A DNA stretch of 7,634 nucleotides from NCBI GenBank assembly GCA_027061705.1, contig JAMOVB010000110.1:1-7634 (forward strand), read 5' to 3'. The notes under the pieces are model-generated. The model saw only the letters and a list, made by a program, of their open reading frames with translations. It was not told the origin of the DNA and did not search any database. Both the position numbers and the translations under genes were made by a program. This document shows positions 1 to 5,975 of this stretch, piece by piece (within the stretch, counting starts at the first letter, position 1; the number at the start of each line of letters is the position of its first letter). The DNA is from Desulfurococcales archaeon (lineage in GTDB: Archaea > Thermoproteota > Thermoprotei_A > Sulfolobales > NBVN01).

Positions 1-97
1 CATGTATGTTGAGCGTCATGAGCATGCCGGGAGCTCTGCTCATTATGTACCTCCTCAACTCGCTCCTCAAGTCCTCATCGCCTCCCGACACCCCCAT
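1..97 (-). CDS. Start of an unidentified gene, cut by the left edge
   Basis: Only the first 32 codons are visible and I do not recognise the product. The frame is open from an ATG at 97 to the window edge. That ATG shares one base with the TGA of the KaiC-like gene (TGATG), the usual form of translational coupling in a compact archaeal operon. The predicted N-terminus is charged and helix-like (DEDLRSELRRYI at residues 7-18), then RAPGMLMTLNIH. I prefer the 97 start because bases 44-97 are GC-rich with GC-rich third codon positions, unlike the AT-rich spacers of this window. The competing start is the ATG at 43, which has a strong GAGGAGGT 5 nt upstream. However, AGG and GAG codons are so common here that such a motif can arise by chance. 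Being cotranscribed with a KaiC-like ATPase, it may act in the same process (inference). Confidence 0.5.
   Translation of the reverse strand, partial: MGVSGGDEDLRSELRRYIMSRAPGMLMTLNIH
49..56 (-). promoter_or_regulatory. Shine-Dalgarno-like GAGGAGGT ahead of the ATG at 43
   Basis: The minus strand reads GAGGAGGT, then ACATA, then ATG at 43-41. This is near-perfect complementarity to the 3' end of archaeal 16S rRNA at ideal spacing. It would move the start of the left-edge gene from 97 to 43. It also reads in frame as Glu-Leu-Arg-Arg-type codons, so it may be coding sequence rather than a working site. Confidence 0.4.
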
Positions 98-1551
98 CAC
101 CCCCCGCCGGCCTCGGAGGCTTTCTTAGCCTCCCACACCCTCATGAACTCCTTACGAAGCTCGGCCACAGCGTGGCTCAACTCGGTATCTAGGATCGTTA
201 TCGGCCTCAACGCGTGTCTGCCCTTAACTAGGCGGAGGTTGTAGCAGCCGCGCTCCTCGTTAAGCGTTACCTCAATGACTATGTCGCTTAACGTCATCAT
301 GGATGACGGGGGCGTGGGCGTCGATGGGGTAGTCCTGAACACCCTTAGGGTAGTGACCCCCAGCTTAGCGTCGAGGAGGTGGTACATCGTAAGCATCTCG
401 TTAAGCCCCTTAAGCCCGTAGGTCTCGATAAGCTTCTCACACCCGCTCACGACTAGGAACCACAGCTCCCTAGGGTCGCACTCACGCTTCATTAGGAAGC
501 ACGGCATCTGCCTAAGCGTTATGTCGGTCGGCAGCTCGACGAACCTGTCTCGAAGAGCCTCCATCAGTATCTCCTCCTCCTGTATGGCGTGCGGCTTGGC
601 CTTCCCGTAGTATATGAGCCCTAGCTTCAGCCCGTCCCTCCTGAGCGCCTCAAGCCCTAGCTTGAAGGTCAGGTAGCGGTGGAGCAGGCCTAGGCCGGAT
701 GCGGGGTGCTTGATTATTATGCTTATCTGCGTCCCGGGAGGCACTACCTGGCCGAATAGCTTGCTCACAGGCTCCTCCGTAATCCTCAGCGGCGGCTTGG
801 AATTCCTAACCCTCTCCGCCTCCTCCTCGTTAACAACGTTTATTGCTGTGAAGCCCCTCCCCGAGAGCGTGAAGTAGACGGGTGTTGAGGGTATTGGCTT
901 GGTTCTGAACTTAGTTATCCTTAAGCGCCTCGGGAATATGGACTCCTGCCTATACTCCAGCGCTATGACAACGTCCGCCAGGTACTCGAGGAGCGCTACG
1001 TCGGCATCATCCTTCCGCAGGGTGTCGCAAACGAGGAATACGTTCACGTTTCGCATTGACGCTATCTTATATATGACTGTGTGGAGCCACGCCCTCTTCT
1101 TAGCGTACGTGTCGAGTATCCTCATGAGCGGGGTTACGCTGTCTATAACTACGATGTCGTAGCCGTCCATAACGCCCTTCATGATCTCCTCAGTTATCAG
1201 CTCTATGAGGTACTCATCACCTATGGTCGGGCACTCAACAACCTTAACCCTCCCCTCAGCGATCCTGCGGTCCATGTCGCACCCGAGGCTCCTCGCCACC
1301 TGCTTGAGCTTGTCGACCGACTCGTTAGTCGTTACGTAGAGTGCCTTACTCCCCGCCCTAATGTTCCTGCACACGCTGCACAGTGTGAAGGAGGTCTTGC
1401 CGGTTCCGGGGTCGCCCTTAATCAGCACTACGTAGTTCGGAGGGACACGCCCTACTAGGTAGTCAAGCTCCGGCGCTGCGAGGTACTTCCCACGCGCCCC
1501 GGCCTCAGACCCCCTCTCTTGAGAGCCTCTATTCTCAGCTATGCGAATCAA
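97..1551 (-). CDS. KaiC-like tandem RecA ATPase with a degenerate second domain
   Basis: 484-aa predicted cytoplasmic ATPase of the KaiC/RadA-type RecA superfamily, a group often tied to archaeal signalling. The first domain (about residues 22-240) has Walker A GDPGTGKTS at 46-54, a glutamate after strand 2 (TTNES, E77) where KaiC has its catalytic EE pair, Walker B YDIVVIDS at 131-138, and the late KaiC-type strand RRLRITKFRTKPI at 208-220. The second domain (about 257-455) keeps the layout but has lost the motifs: the P-loop position reads IIKHPASGLGLL (279-290) and the Walker B aspartate position reads LVVSG (366-370). It should therefore bind nucleotide poorly, if at all, and may be structural or regulatory. 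The start is TTG at 1551, the only start codon between the upstream in-frame TAG (1564-1566) and the conserved region. A GGGAGG abuts it with no spacer, so the message may be leaderless or nearly so. It is the first gene of an operon running off the left edge. The partner and function are unknown; KaiC-like identity is secure. Confidence 0.88.
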   Translation of the reverse strand: MIRIAENRGSQERGSEAGARGKYLAAPELDYLVGRVPPNYVVLIKGDPGTGKTSFTLCSVCRNIRAGSKALYVTTNESVDKLKQVARSLGCDMDRRIAEGRVKVVECPTIGDEYLIELITEEIMKGVMDGYDIVVIDSVTPLMRILDTYAKKRAWLHTVIYKIASMRNVNVFLVCDTLRKDDADVALLEYLADVVIALEYRQESIFPRRLRITKFRTKPIPSTPVYFTLSGRGFTAINVVNEEEAERVRNSKPPLRITEEPVSKLFGQVVPPGTQISIIIKHPASGLGLLHRYLTFKLGLEALRRDGLKLGLIYYGKAKPHAIQEEEILMEALRDRFVELPTDITLRQMPCFLMKRECDPRELWFLVVSGCEKLIETYGLKGLNEMLTMYHLLDAKLGVTTLRVFRTTPSTPTPPSSMMTLSDIVIEVTLNEERGCYNLRLVKGRHALRPITILDTELSHAVAELRKEFMRVWEAKKASEAGGG

Positions 1552-1559
1552 CCTCCCGA

Positions 1560-1587
1560 GTAACTAATTGGTGGTGGGTCCTTATAC
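1560..1587 (-). promoter_or_regulatory. Putative promoter of the KaiC-like gene with AGTTAC site
   Basis: On the minus strand GTATAAG (1587-1581) lies about 30 nt before the TTG start. That would place transcription start near 1558 if the usual TATA-to-start distance of about 26 nt applies. AGTTAC (1565-1560) follows the TATA-like element after 15 nt, next to the predicted start. The surface-protein gene has the same two elements 13 nt apart. No convincing BRE is visible. Confidence 0.4.
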
Positions 1588-1629
1588 GGTTTACTTAACC
1601 TGATAACGGGTTACGTGTAATATTGTCGT

Positions 1630-1650
1630 TTACTCGATTACGTTGAGTAA
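1630..1650. promoter_or_regulatory. Inverted repeat TTACTC-N9-GAGTAA
   Basis: Six-base perfect arms at 1630-1635 and 1645-1650 are separated by 9 nt. The dyad spacing suits a dimeric helix-turn-helix regulator, and the right arm is part of the GAGTAACTAAT repeat. It lies between the divergent KaiC-like and CxxC genes and could serve either. Statistical support is modest. Confidence 0.35.
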
Positions 1651-1740
1651 CTAATCGTTGTTAACTCCATTATCTTAATTGCCGAATAAACAATTGAACA
1701 ATGATTCAACGGAGATTTAACGAACTCTAAGCAGCGTCGC

Positions 1741-1766
1741 CCGGCTTGCAAATCTAATTAAGCCGG
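1741..1766 (+). other. GC-rich hairpin CCGGCTT / AAGCCGG upstream of the CxxC gene
   Basis: Perfect 7-bp arms CCGGCTT (1741-1747) and AAGCCGG (1760-1766) enclose a 12-nt AT-rich loop, ending 43 nt before the GTG start of the 111-aa gene. It stands out because the surrounding spacer is AT-rich. It could be a leader stem-loop if transcription starts upstream (ATTTAAC near 1714-1720 is a weak TATA candidate), or a DNA operator if it starts downstream. It lacks the T-tract of an archaeal terminator. Confidence 0.4.
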
Positions 1767-1809
1767 TTAGGGATTGAAAACATGTGGGGTGGTTTAATCG
1801 CGGGTTGAT

Positions 1810-2145
1810 GTGAGGGATGTGAAGCTTGTTGGTGAGGTCCCCGACCACGTCCTCAAGGTCGTGGCGAGGATTATCGACAGGTACAACAGGTACAGGGTGC
1901 CGGAGGCTGAGGCCAAGCCGGTAGCTGTAGAGTCTGTCGGTAAGGGCCTCTACCTACTGAAGGTTTTATTTACCGGGAGCTTCTGCGGGACTTGCGGCGT
2001 GAGGGACTGGGTTGAGGACCTGGCCTACGTGGCTGAGTCCATGGGCTTCAAGGTCGATCTCGAGGAGGTTCTCGAGCCGGCCGGCGGTGAGGCTGGGTTT
2101 AGGGTCGGTGTCTTCCTGCTTAAGCTTGACGCCCGGCAATCTTAA
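1810..2145 (+). CDS. Small CxxC-motif protein, unidentified
   Basis: 111-aa predicted soluble protein that I do not recognise. It has an amphipathic N-terminal helix (about residues 11-28) and then a beta-type segment, GLYLLKVLFTGSF (46-58). This leads into C59-G-T-C62 and a helix with an acidic face (DWVEDLAYVAESMGF, 66-80). The C-terminus is another likely strand, FRVGVFLLKL (97-106). A CxxC at the end of a strand and the start of a helix is where redox-active or metal-binding cysteines sit, but there is no clear thioredoxin signature and no second Cys pair, so any metal site would need a dimer. The start is GTG at 1810, the first start after the in-frame TAA at 1795-1797. GTG at 1819, preceded by GAGG, would drop three residues. 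The codon pattern (AGG, GAG, GTC) matches its neighbours and supports a real gene. The next gene has its own TATA-like box, so the two need not form an operon. Confidence 0.75.
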   Translation: MRDVKLVGEVPDHVLKVVARIIDRYNRYRVPEAEAKPVAVESVGKGLYLLKVLFTGSFCGTCGVRDWVEDLAYVAESMGFKVDLEEVLEPAGGEAGFRVGVFLLKLDARQS

Positions 2146-2148
2146 ATA
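2141..2148 (+). promoter_or_regulatory. TATA-like CTTAAATA ahead of the PsiE-type gene
   Basis: CTTAAATA overlaps the stop codon of the CxxC gene and lies about 65 nt before the GTG of the next gene. Transcription would begin near 2170 and leave a leader of about 40 nt, long enough to carry the ribosome binding site at 2201. The match to an archaeal TATA box is good by eye; no BRE is evident. Confidence 0.4.
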
Positions 2149-2200
2149 CCGCCGGCTGATGATAGAATTAGTGCTGATGGCTTGAATCCGCGCCCTTAAT

Positions 2201-2206
2201 GAGGTG
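2201..2206 (+). promoter_or_regulatory. Ribosome binding site GAGGTG deciding the GTG start at 2212
   Basis: GAGGTG is followed by TTCAT and then GTG (2212-2214). The ATG one frame over at 2210-2212 is closed at once by TGA, so the GTG is the usable start. Spacing of 5 nt is ideal. Confidence 0.65.
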
Positions 2207-2211
2207 TTCAT

Positions 2212-2700
2212 GTGACGGAACACAGCAGGCGTGAGAAGGAGTTCATTAAGTACTTAGTTAGGTATGGGAGGGGCTTAGTACTCGCTGTCGAGACCGTCAT
2301 AATAGCGTCCCTCTCCGTACTCATAGCCCTCACGACGTTCTTCCTAGCTAGGGACATTATGAGGGCCTACTCCGTAGGCAGCACGGCCGAGCTCCAGCTC
2401 ATAATGAACGACATATTCCTGCTCATAGTGTATGTCGAGCTCATACGGAGCATAATAGCGGCCTACAGAAGGCCTGAGATGTACCTAGTCAGCATAGCTG
2501 AGGTAGGCTTCGTAATAACGGTTAGGGAGGTCCTAGCGTCGGTCCTCTCGAAAACAACGCAGGACGTCCTATTCTCATCGCTAGCCAGCATAGCCTTCGC
2601 CCTAATCCTATGGATACTCTACAGGAAGGTCCTGCCGCTGAAGCGCGAGCATAAGGAGCGGAGGAGGAAGGAGGAAGTCACGCACGGCCACACCCCCTAA
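2212..2700 (+). CDS. PsiE-like four-helix integral membrane protein
   Basis: 162-aa membrane protein resembling the PsiE (phosphate-starvation-inducible E) family. Four hydrophobic segments lie at about residues 21-46, 63-84, 89-112 and 119-137, between a charged N-terminus and a strongly basic C-terminal tail (KREHKERRRKEE, 144-155). Family-like features are the NDIFLLIVYVELIRSI segment (66-81) with a polar/acidic residue inside helix 2, and the EVGFVITVREVLASVL segment (97-112) with an Arg-Glu pair in helix 3; PsiE homologues have comparable charged residues there. The molecular role of PsiE proteins is not well defined even in bacteria, and a link to phosphate in this organism is not shown by the sequence. 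The start is fixed by GAGGTG 5 nt upstream of GTG. The 3' end overlaps the convergent membrane-protein gene by 23 nt. Family assignment is by motif recognition only. Confidence 0.75.
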   Translation: MTEHSRREKEFIKYLVRYGRGLVLAVETVIIASLSVLIALTTFFLARDIMRAYSVGSTAELQLIMNDIFLLIVYVELIRSIIAAYRRPEMYLVSIAEVGFVITVREVLASVLSKTTQDVLFSSLASIAFALILWILYRKVLPLKREHKERRRKEEVTHGHTP

Positions 2701-3460
2701 CACCCCTGGCAATCCCGTAGGACGTCAGTAGGGTTAGGACAAGCATGAACGCGGCAGTCCCTATCAAATCCCCATACGTTGGGACGTACTTGAGCAGGAG
2801 CTCATGAAGCCTCCAATCAGTTATGCTCGTCGGCAGGACGTAGGATCTGAGCGGCTGGGGCCCCGCCCGAACGGCAAGCTTAACCAGGGTCGCCGCCCAA
2901 CCACCGAGGAGGCATGCCAGCAGTACGTACCCGACGCTCCTAACCCAGAACCTCCTAACCGCTCCGAACATGCATGACGCCCTAGCCCTAAGGCCCCCGC
3001 CAGGGCACGTGATGGCCGCCAGCGTCAGGGCGGGGAGCATCAGAAACCAGGCGAGGGCCGCGGCCATGTAGGGTATGGACGCGTAGGCCACGCTAATTGC
3101 GAAGAGCTTGTAGGCCGTTGGGGTGGGCCTCCCTATGAAGGGCGTTAGGGTTAGGGCAGCGGCGCCGGCGGCGAGCACGGGCGCTACCACTAGGGCGGAG
3201 TTAGCCGCTGAGTTCAGCACGCTGTTGAGCCTGACTAATCCGGCAAGCCTGAGCCGGTAGTAGGCCGTCATTACGGCCTGCACTATAGTTACGACAGCCA
3301 ATGACGTTAGGTACACGGCCAGAACCAGGTAGTACCCGAGCCTGAGGGTCTCGAAGGACGTTACGGCCCACTTAAAGATTAGCGCGAAGGCTAGGGGGGC
3401 AGCCACGCCCCCCGCCACCGGTATTAAGTGCTTCGCAAAAACCGCGTTCAGCCGTACCAC
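2678..3460 (-). CDS. Polytopic membrane protein paired with the surface protein, unidentified
   Basis: 260-aa integral membrane protein with six or seven predicted helices, at about residues 13-33, 42-67, 86-107, 119-150 (long enough for one tilted helix or two), 174-196 and 230-249. Loops are short. Basic clusters such as YYRLRLAGLVR (67-77) and LRARASCMFGAVRRFWVR (157-174) suggest cytoplasmic faces. I see no transporter, protease or ATPase signature and do not recognise the family. The start GTG at 3460 lies inside the end of the surface-protein gene (13-nt overlap). GGTGAGG sits 4 nt upstream of it, so translation is probably coupled to that gene. This tight arrangement suggests the two products form one complex, with this protein as membrane anchor, exporter or assembly factor for the other, which has no C-terminal anchor of its own (inference). 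The end overlaps the PsiE-type gene by 23 nt. Confidence 0.82.
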   Translation of the reverse strand: MVRLNAVFAKHLIPVAGGVAAPLAFALIFKWAVTSFETLRLGYYLVLAVYLTSLAVVTIVQAVMTAYYRLRLAGLVRLNSVLNSAANSALVVAPVLAAGAAALTLTPFIGRPTPTAYKLFAISVAYASIPYMAAALAWFLMLPALTLAAITCPGGGLRARASCMFGAVRRFWVRSVGYVLLACLLGGWAATLVKLAVRAGPQPLRSYVLPTSITDWRLHELLLKYVPTYGDLIGTAAFMLVLTLLTSYGIARGVRGCGRA

Positions 3461-5958
3461 ACGCCCTCACCACCGCCGTTGCTGCCGTAGAAGCCCGGCG
3501 GCTCTATGAGCTGCCCCTCACCGAAGTACTTACTGACAACCACTACCTTAACAGGCGTTGGCTTAAGGATCCACACACCACCCACGTTAGTGCTGACCCA
3601 GAGGGTTCTGAACCCGATCGATGACTGCGTTACCCCCAGCCCGAGCATGAGCTGAACCCACTTACTGCTACTCCAGCCGGGGCTCCAGCGCACGGATATC
3701 GTTACGTAGTTACCTGACACGGACTTAGTTATGCTGGCGCCGGGTTCCGCCGCCTTAATTATATCTATGATTATCCCAGCCACGAACACGGCCCCTCCAA
3801 CCCACTCCGGAAGCGTCACACCTACTAGCGAGGCTATCTCGATACCAGTCGATATTAGGAAGTGTGCGGTGGCGGCCAGCCCTAGGTAGCGGTTCACGGA
3901 GTTCCTGAACTTACTGCCCGTCTTAACGAATCCGGAGTAATCGCTTAGAGTGTTGAAGAAGTCCTTAGTGACCCTAACGCTTAGCGTGGTCTCACGCACG
4001 CTCGACGCGCTGGGAGTTACTGAAACCTCCTCAAGCACCGTTATGCGGTTATCCTGCACCGCCTTAGTGTAGGTGGACTGGACGACTATGGATGCCTTCG
4101 AAACTATTGAGGAGCCTGACGACTGGTAGAACACAACCTTACCTGCTGCCGACGGGTTGCTGGACCAGGAGTTCATGTCGTTAGGGCTCCATACCTCCGG
4201 AGCGTACTTGAACACGATTACGGCGTCGGCGAGTAGCTCAATATCGGTCGTTTTGAACGTTGTGGCCACGGTAACTAAGCCGCCCCCACTCCACTTAGAC
4301 AGCTGGAGCAACTCCGTAATCGGTACCTCGAAGTCCACGTGCCCGAAGCTCTGTGGCTGTAGCGTGACGTACTGCCCCCCTACGAGCATGCCGTTAACGT
4401 AGAGGTATACGGAGCCGCTGTGGGGTGTCCCGCCAACGTTCTTAAGGCATATATCGACGTACATGTGCGTCGGCGACCCGCTGTCGACGTAAACGCCGTT
4501 CATGACGCCGTAACTAAAGCTGAGGTTCATCGGGGCCCACCACTGCAGCCCTAGGCTGAGGCTAGTTCCTGCCCTAACGTGCTGGGAGGCCCTCGCAGGC
4601 TGGAACGCCGGCGGGACCGTGCCTGTGTAGTAATCGCCGAGCGACGCTATACCCGTTGACAAGATCTGAATACCCTCGCGGGTCTCCGGTATCGGCATTG
4701 TCGGGTACTTCTTATCAATCCAGAACGTGGCGAGCAGGACCTTAACGCTTCCGAGGACCGGGATCACCTTAACCTCAGCTTCAAGCTTGCTTGAGGGGTA
4801 GTCAGTCATCGGGTAGACCATTATGTCTACGGGCGAGGTCCCCACTACGTAGTACTCATCGTAGCTCCCTACGACCCCCTCCCTAACCACGCCGCTGGGG
4901 CTCGAGCTCGACAGCCTAACCCTCCACACCGTGACCTTAACCTCAACGTAAGCCGAGCCGCTGCCGGCGGACTTCGCCCTAATCATGAGGCCGGCGTTAT
5001 ACACGTACGGACCTAGGTACAGGGTCTTATCGAGCGCCCCGCTGAGAACCTTATTCTGAGCAAGGATTACTGAGAACCTGTAGTAGCTGCCTGACCCGCC
5101 TCCGCCGCCGCCCACTAAGCTCTCAGGCAACTTAACGCCTCGAAGCCTCTGGGAGGTAGCGCCGCCCACGAACTCCTGAACACCCAGTAGCTCAATCCTC
5201 CCTTCCCCAACCAGCCTCGCCAGACGCTCCCTAAGCACCTTAAGGTGCTCGGGACTCAGCAGGCTCTGAACGGTTTTGCCGAGGCCGACAGCCCTCGCGA
5301 GCGCTTTGAGGATCCCGGCATCGGCAGGCTGTGCTTGGTAGGATGTCCTCCTATCGAAGTATATGATGAACCCCAGCCCGCTCCTAAGCCTTAACACCCT
5401 GCCTGAAGCCAGGTCTACGGCCGGGCTTCCCTGAGGGACGGCAAGACCTACACGTAGATGTAGCCCCATCCTAGCGTACGTCCTGCCCCACGCGGAGGCC
5501 GTGGGTATGAGGGCGCTTGCCTTGGACTTGAATATGTGGAGAACCCCGCTGAAGCTCGAGCCGCTGGTCGCTGGGGGCTGCGGAACCACAGCCACTAGTA
5601 TGTCGCTAGGCTTCACGCGGTCCTCCCCGATAACCGGTACGTACGTTGTTCTATTGGACTCAGCTATGACTGTCTTGATGACCTTCCTAGGCAGTACGAA
5701 TACGTAGCCGGGGACTAGCCTGCCGTCCACAGGCACAGCTAGGTGGAGGCTCCCGACCCTAGCCCCTAATAGCGGGGGTACCTGCGAGGCCTTAAGGAGT
5801 ACCACCCTAAACCTTAAGGCGTTTGGCGGCGGTGCCGGGCCTGCGGACGCCGTGATGCACGCGAGCTCGGTAGGCGCTACTATCGCTACAAGCAATAGAG
5901 CTACTAACGTAGCACCCAGCAGGTCTGCCGGCAGTGTGTGAGGGTCTCGTGACACCAT
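3448..5958 (-). CDS. Large predicted secreted surface protein, unidentified
   Basis: 836-aa predicted extracellular protein. The N-terminus carries a hydrophobic core LVALLLVAIVA (18-28) followed by TASAG, so signal cleavage near residue 39 is plausible. The mature part is rich in Ser, Gly, Val and Tyr and mostly beta-type. A Gly-rich linker (VGGGGGGSGSYY, 282-293) separates an N-terminal region from a central beta region. Residues about 498-545 resemble a CARDB-type immunoglobulin-like fold: a CLKNVGG turn (504-510), then LYVNGMLVGG (519-528) and VTLQPQSFGHVDFEV (531-545). Sequons N102-R-T and N478-L-S would permit archaeal N-glycosylation. Near the end two hydrophobic stretches (692-714 and 719-737) form a possible helical hairpin, after which the chain returns to polar beta-type sequence with no terminal anchor. 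Only two cysteines are present (C34 in the signal region, C504). The start ATG at 5958 has no clear Shine-Dalgarno but lies behind a TATA-like box and palindrome. It could be an S-layer, adhesion, pilus-like or binding protein; I cannot choose among them. Confidence 0.82.
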   Translation of the reverse strand: MVSRDPHTLPADLLGATLVALLLVAIVAPTELACITASAGPAPPPNALRFRVVLLKASQVPPLLGARVGSLHLAVPVDGRLVPGYVFVLPRKVIKTVIAESNRTTYVPVIGEDRVKPSDILVAVVPQPPATSGSSFSGVLHIFKSKASALIPTASAWGRTYARMGLHLRVGLAVPQGSPAVDLASGRVLRLRSGLGFIIYFDRRTSYQAQPADAGILKALARAVGLGKTVQSLLSPEHLKVLRERLARLVGEGRIELLGVQEFVGGATSQRLRGVKLPESLVGGGGGGSGSYYRFSVILAQNKVLSGALDKTLYLGPYVYNAGLMIRAKSAGSGSAYVEVKVTVWRVRLSSSSPSGVVREGVVGSYDEYYVVGTSPVDIMVYPMTDYPSSKLEAEVKVIPVLGSVKVLLATFWIDKKYPTMPIPETREGIQILSTGIASLGDYYTGTVPPAFQPARASQHVRAGTSLSLGLQWWAPMNLSFSYGVMNGVYVDSGSPTHMYVDICLKNVGGTPHSGSVYLYVNGMLVGGQYVTLQPQSFGHVDFEVPITELLQLSKWSGGGLVTVATTFKTTDIELLADAVIVFKYAPEVWSPNDMNSWSSNPSAAGKVVFYQSSGSSIVSKASIVVQSTYTKAVQDNRITVLEEVSVTPSASSVRETTLSVRVTKDFFNTLSDYSGFVKTGSKFRNSVNRYLGLAATAHFLISTGIEIASLVGVTLPEWVGGAVFVAGIIIDIIKAAEPGASITKSVSGNYVTISVRWSPGWSSSKWVQLMLGLGVTQSSIGFRTLWVSTNVGGVWILKPTPVKVVVVSKYFGEGQLIEPPGFYGSNGGGEGVWYG
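3465..3471 (-). promoter_or_regulatory. Internal ribosome binding site GGTGAGG for the membrane protein
   Basis: The minus strand reads GGTGAGG, GCGT, then the GTG start at 3460. The site lies within the last codons of the surface-protein gene (its Gly-Gly-Glu-Gly stretch), so one sequence both encodes protein and initiates the next gene. Confidence 0.5.
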
Positions 5959-5975
5959 AGGAGAACCCCGCCATA

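Larger units (their letters stand above)
1558..1655. repeat. 11-nt direct repeat GAGTAACTAAT, two copies
   Basis: GAGTAACTAAT occurs at 1558-1568 and again at 1645-1655, start points 87 nt apart, both in the spacer upstream of the KaiC-like gene. The first copy overlaps that gene's predicted transcription start. The second copy begins with the right arm of an inverted repeat. The pair looks like two binding sites for one regulator, though AT-rich spacers also yield short repeats by chance. Confidence 0.45.

Noticed and set aside
2..244. 80-codon plus-strand frame at the left edge
   Set aside because: Opposite the end of the KaiC-like gene and the start of its coupled neighbour; Pro/His-rich low-complexity translation.
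1081..1458. 125-codon plus-strand frame inside the KaiC-like gene
   Set aside because: Lies wholly opposite the well-supported ATPase with intact Walker motifs; no ribosome site or recognisable motif, so it is a shadow of GC-rich coding sequence.
1604..1613. Short palindrome TAACGGGTTA as another copy of the surface-gene operator
   Set aside because: It shares ACGGGT with that operator, but the arms are TAAC/GTTA instead of GTTAC/GTAAC and only 4 bp long; too weak to count.
1561..1809. tRNA, small RNA or CRISPR-like array in the 258-bp spacer
   Set aside because: The repeats are only two copies of 11 nt with no regular spacing, and no cloverleaf or conserved tRNA box is visible.
1966..2223. 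85-codon minus-strand frame across the CxxC gene
   Set aside because: Covers both the CxxC gene and the promoter/ribosome-site region of the next gene; its translation shows no family features.
5844..5869. Lipobox at C34 (TELAC) of the surface protein
   Set aside because: The -3 residue is Glu rather than a hydrophobic residue, so lipid anchoring at this cysteine is not supported; a cleavage near TASA-G fits better.
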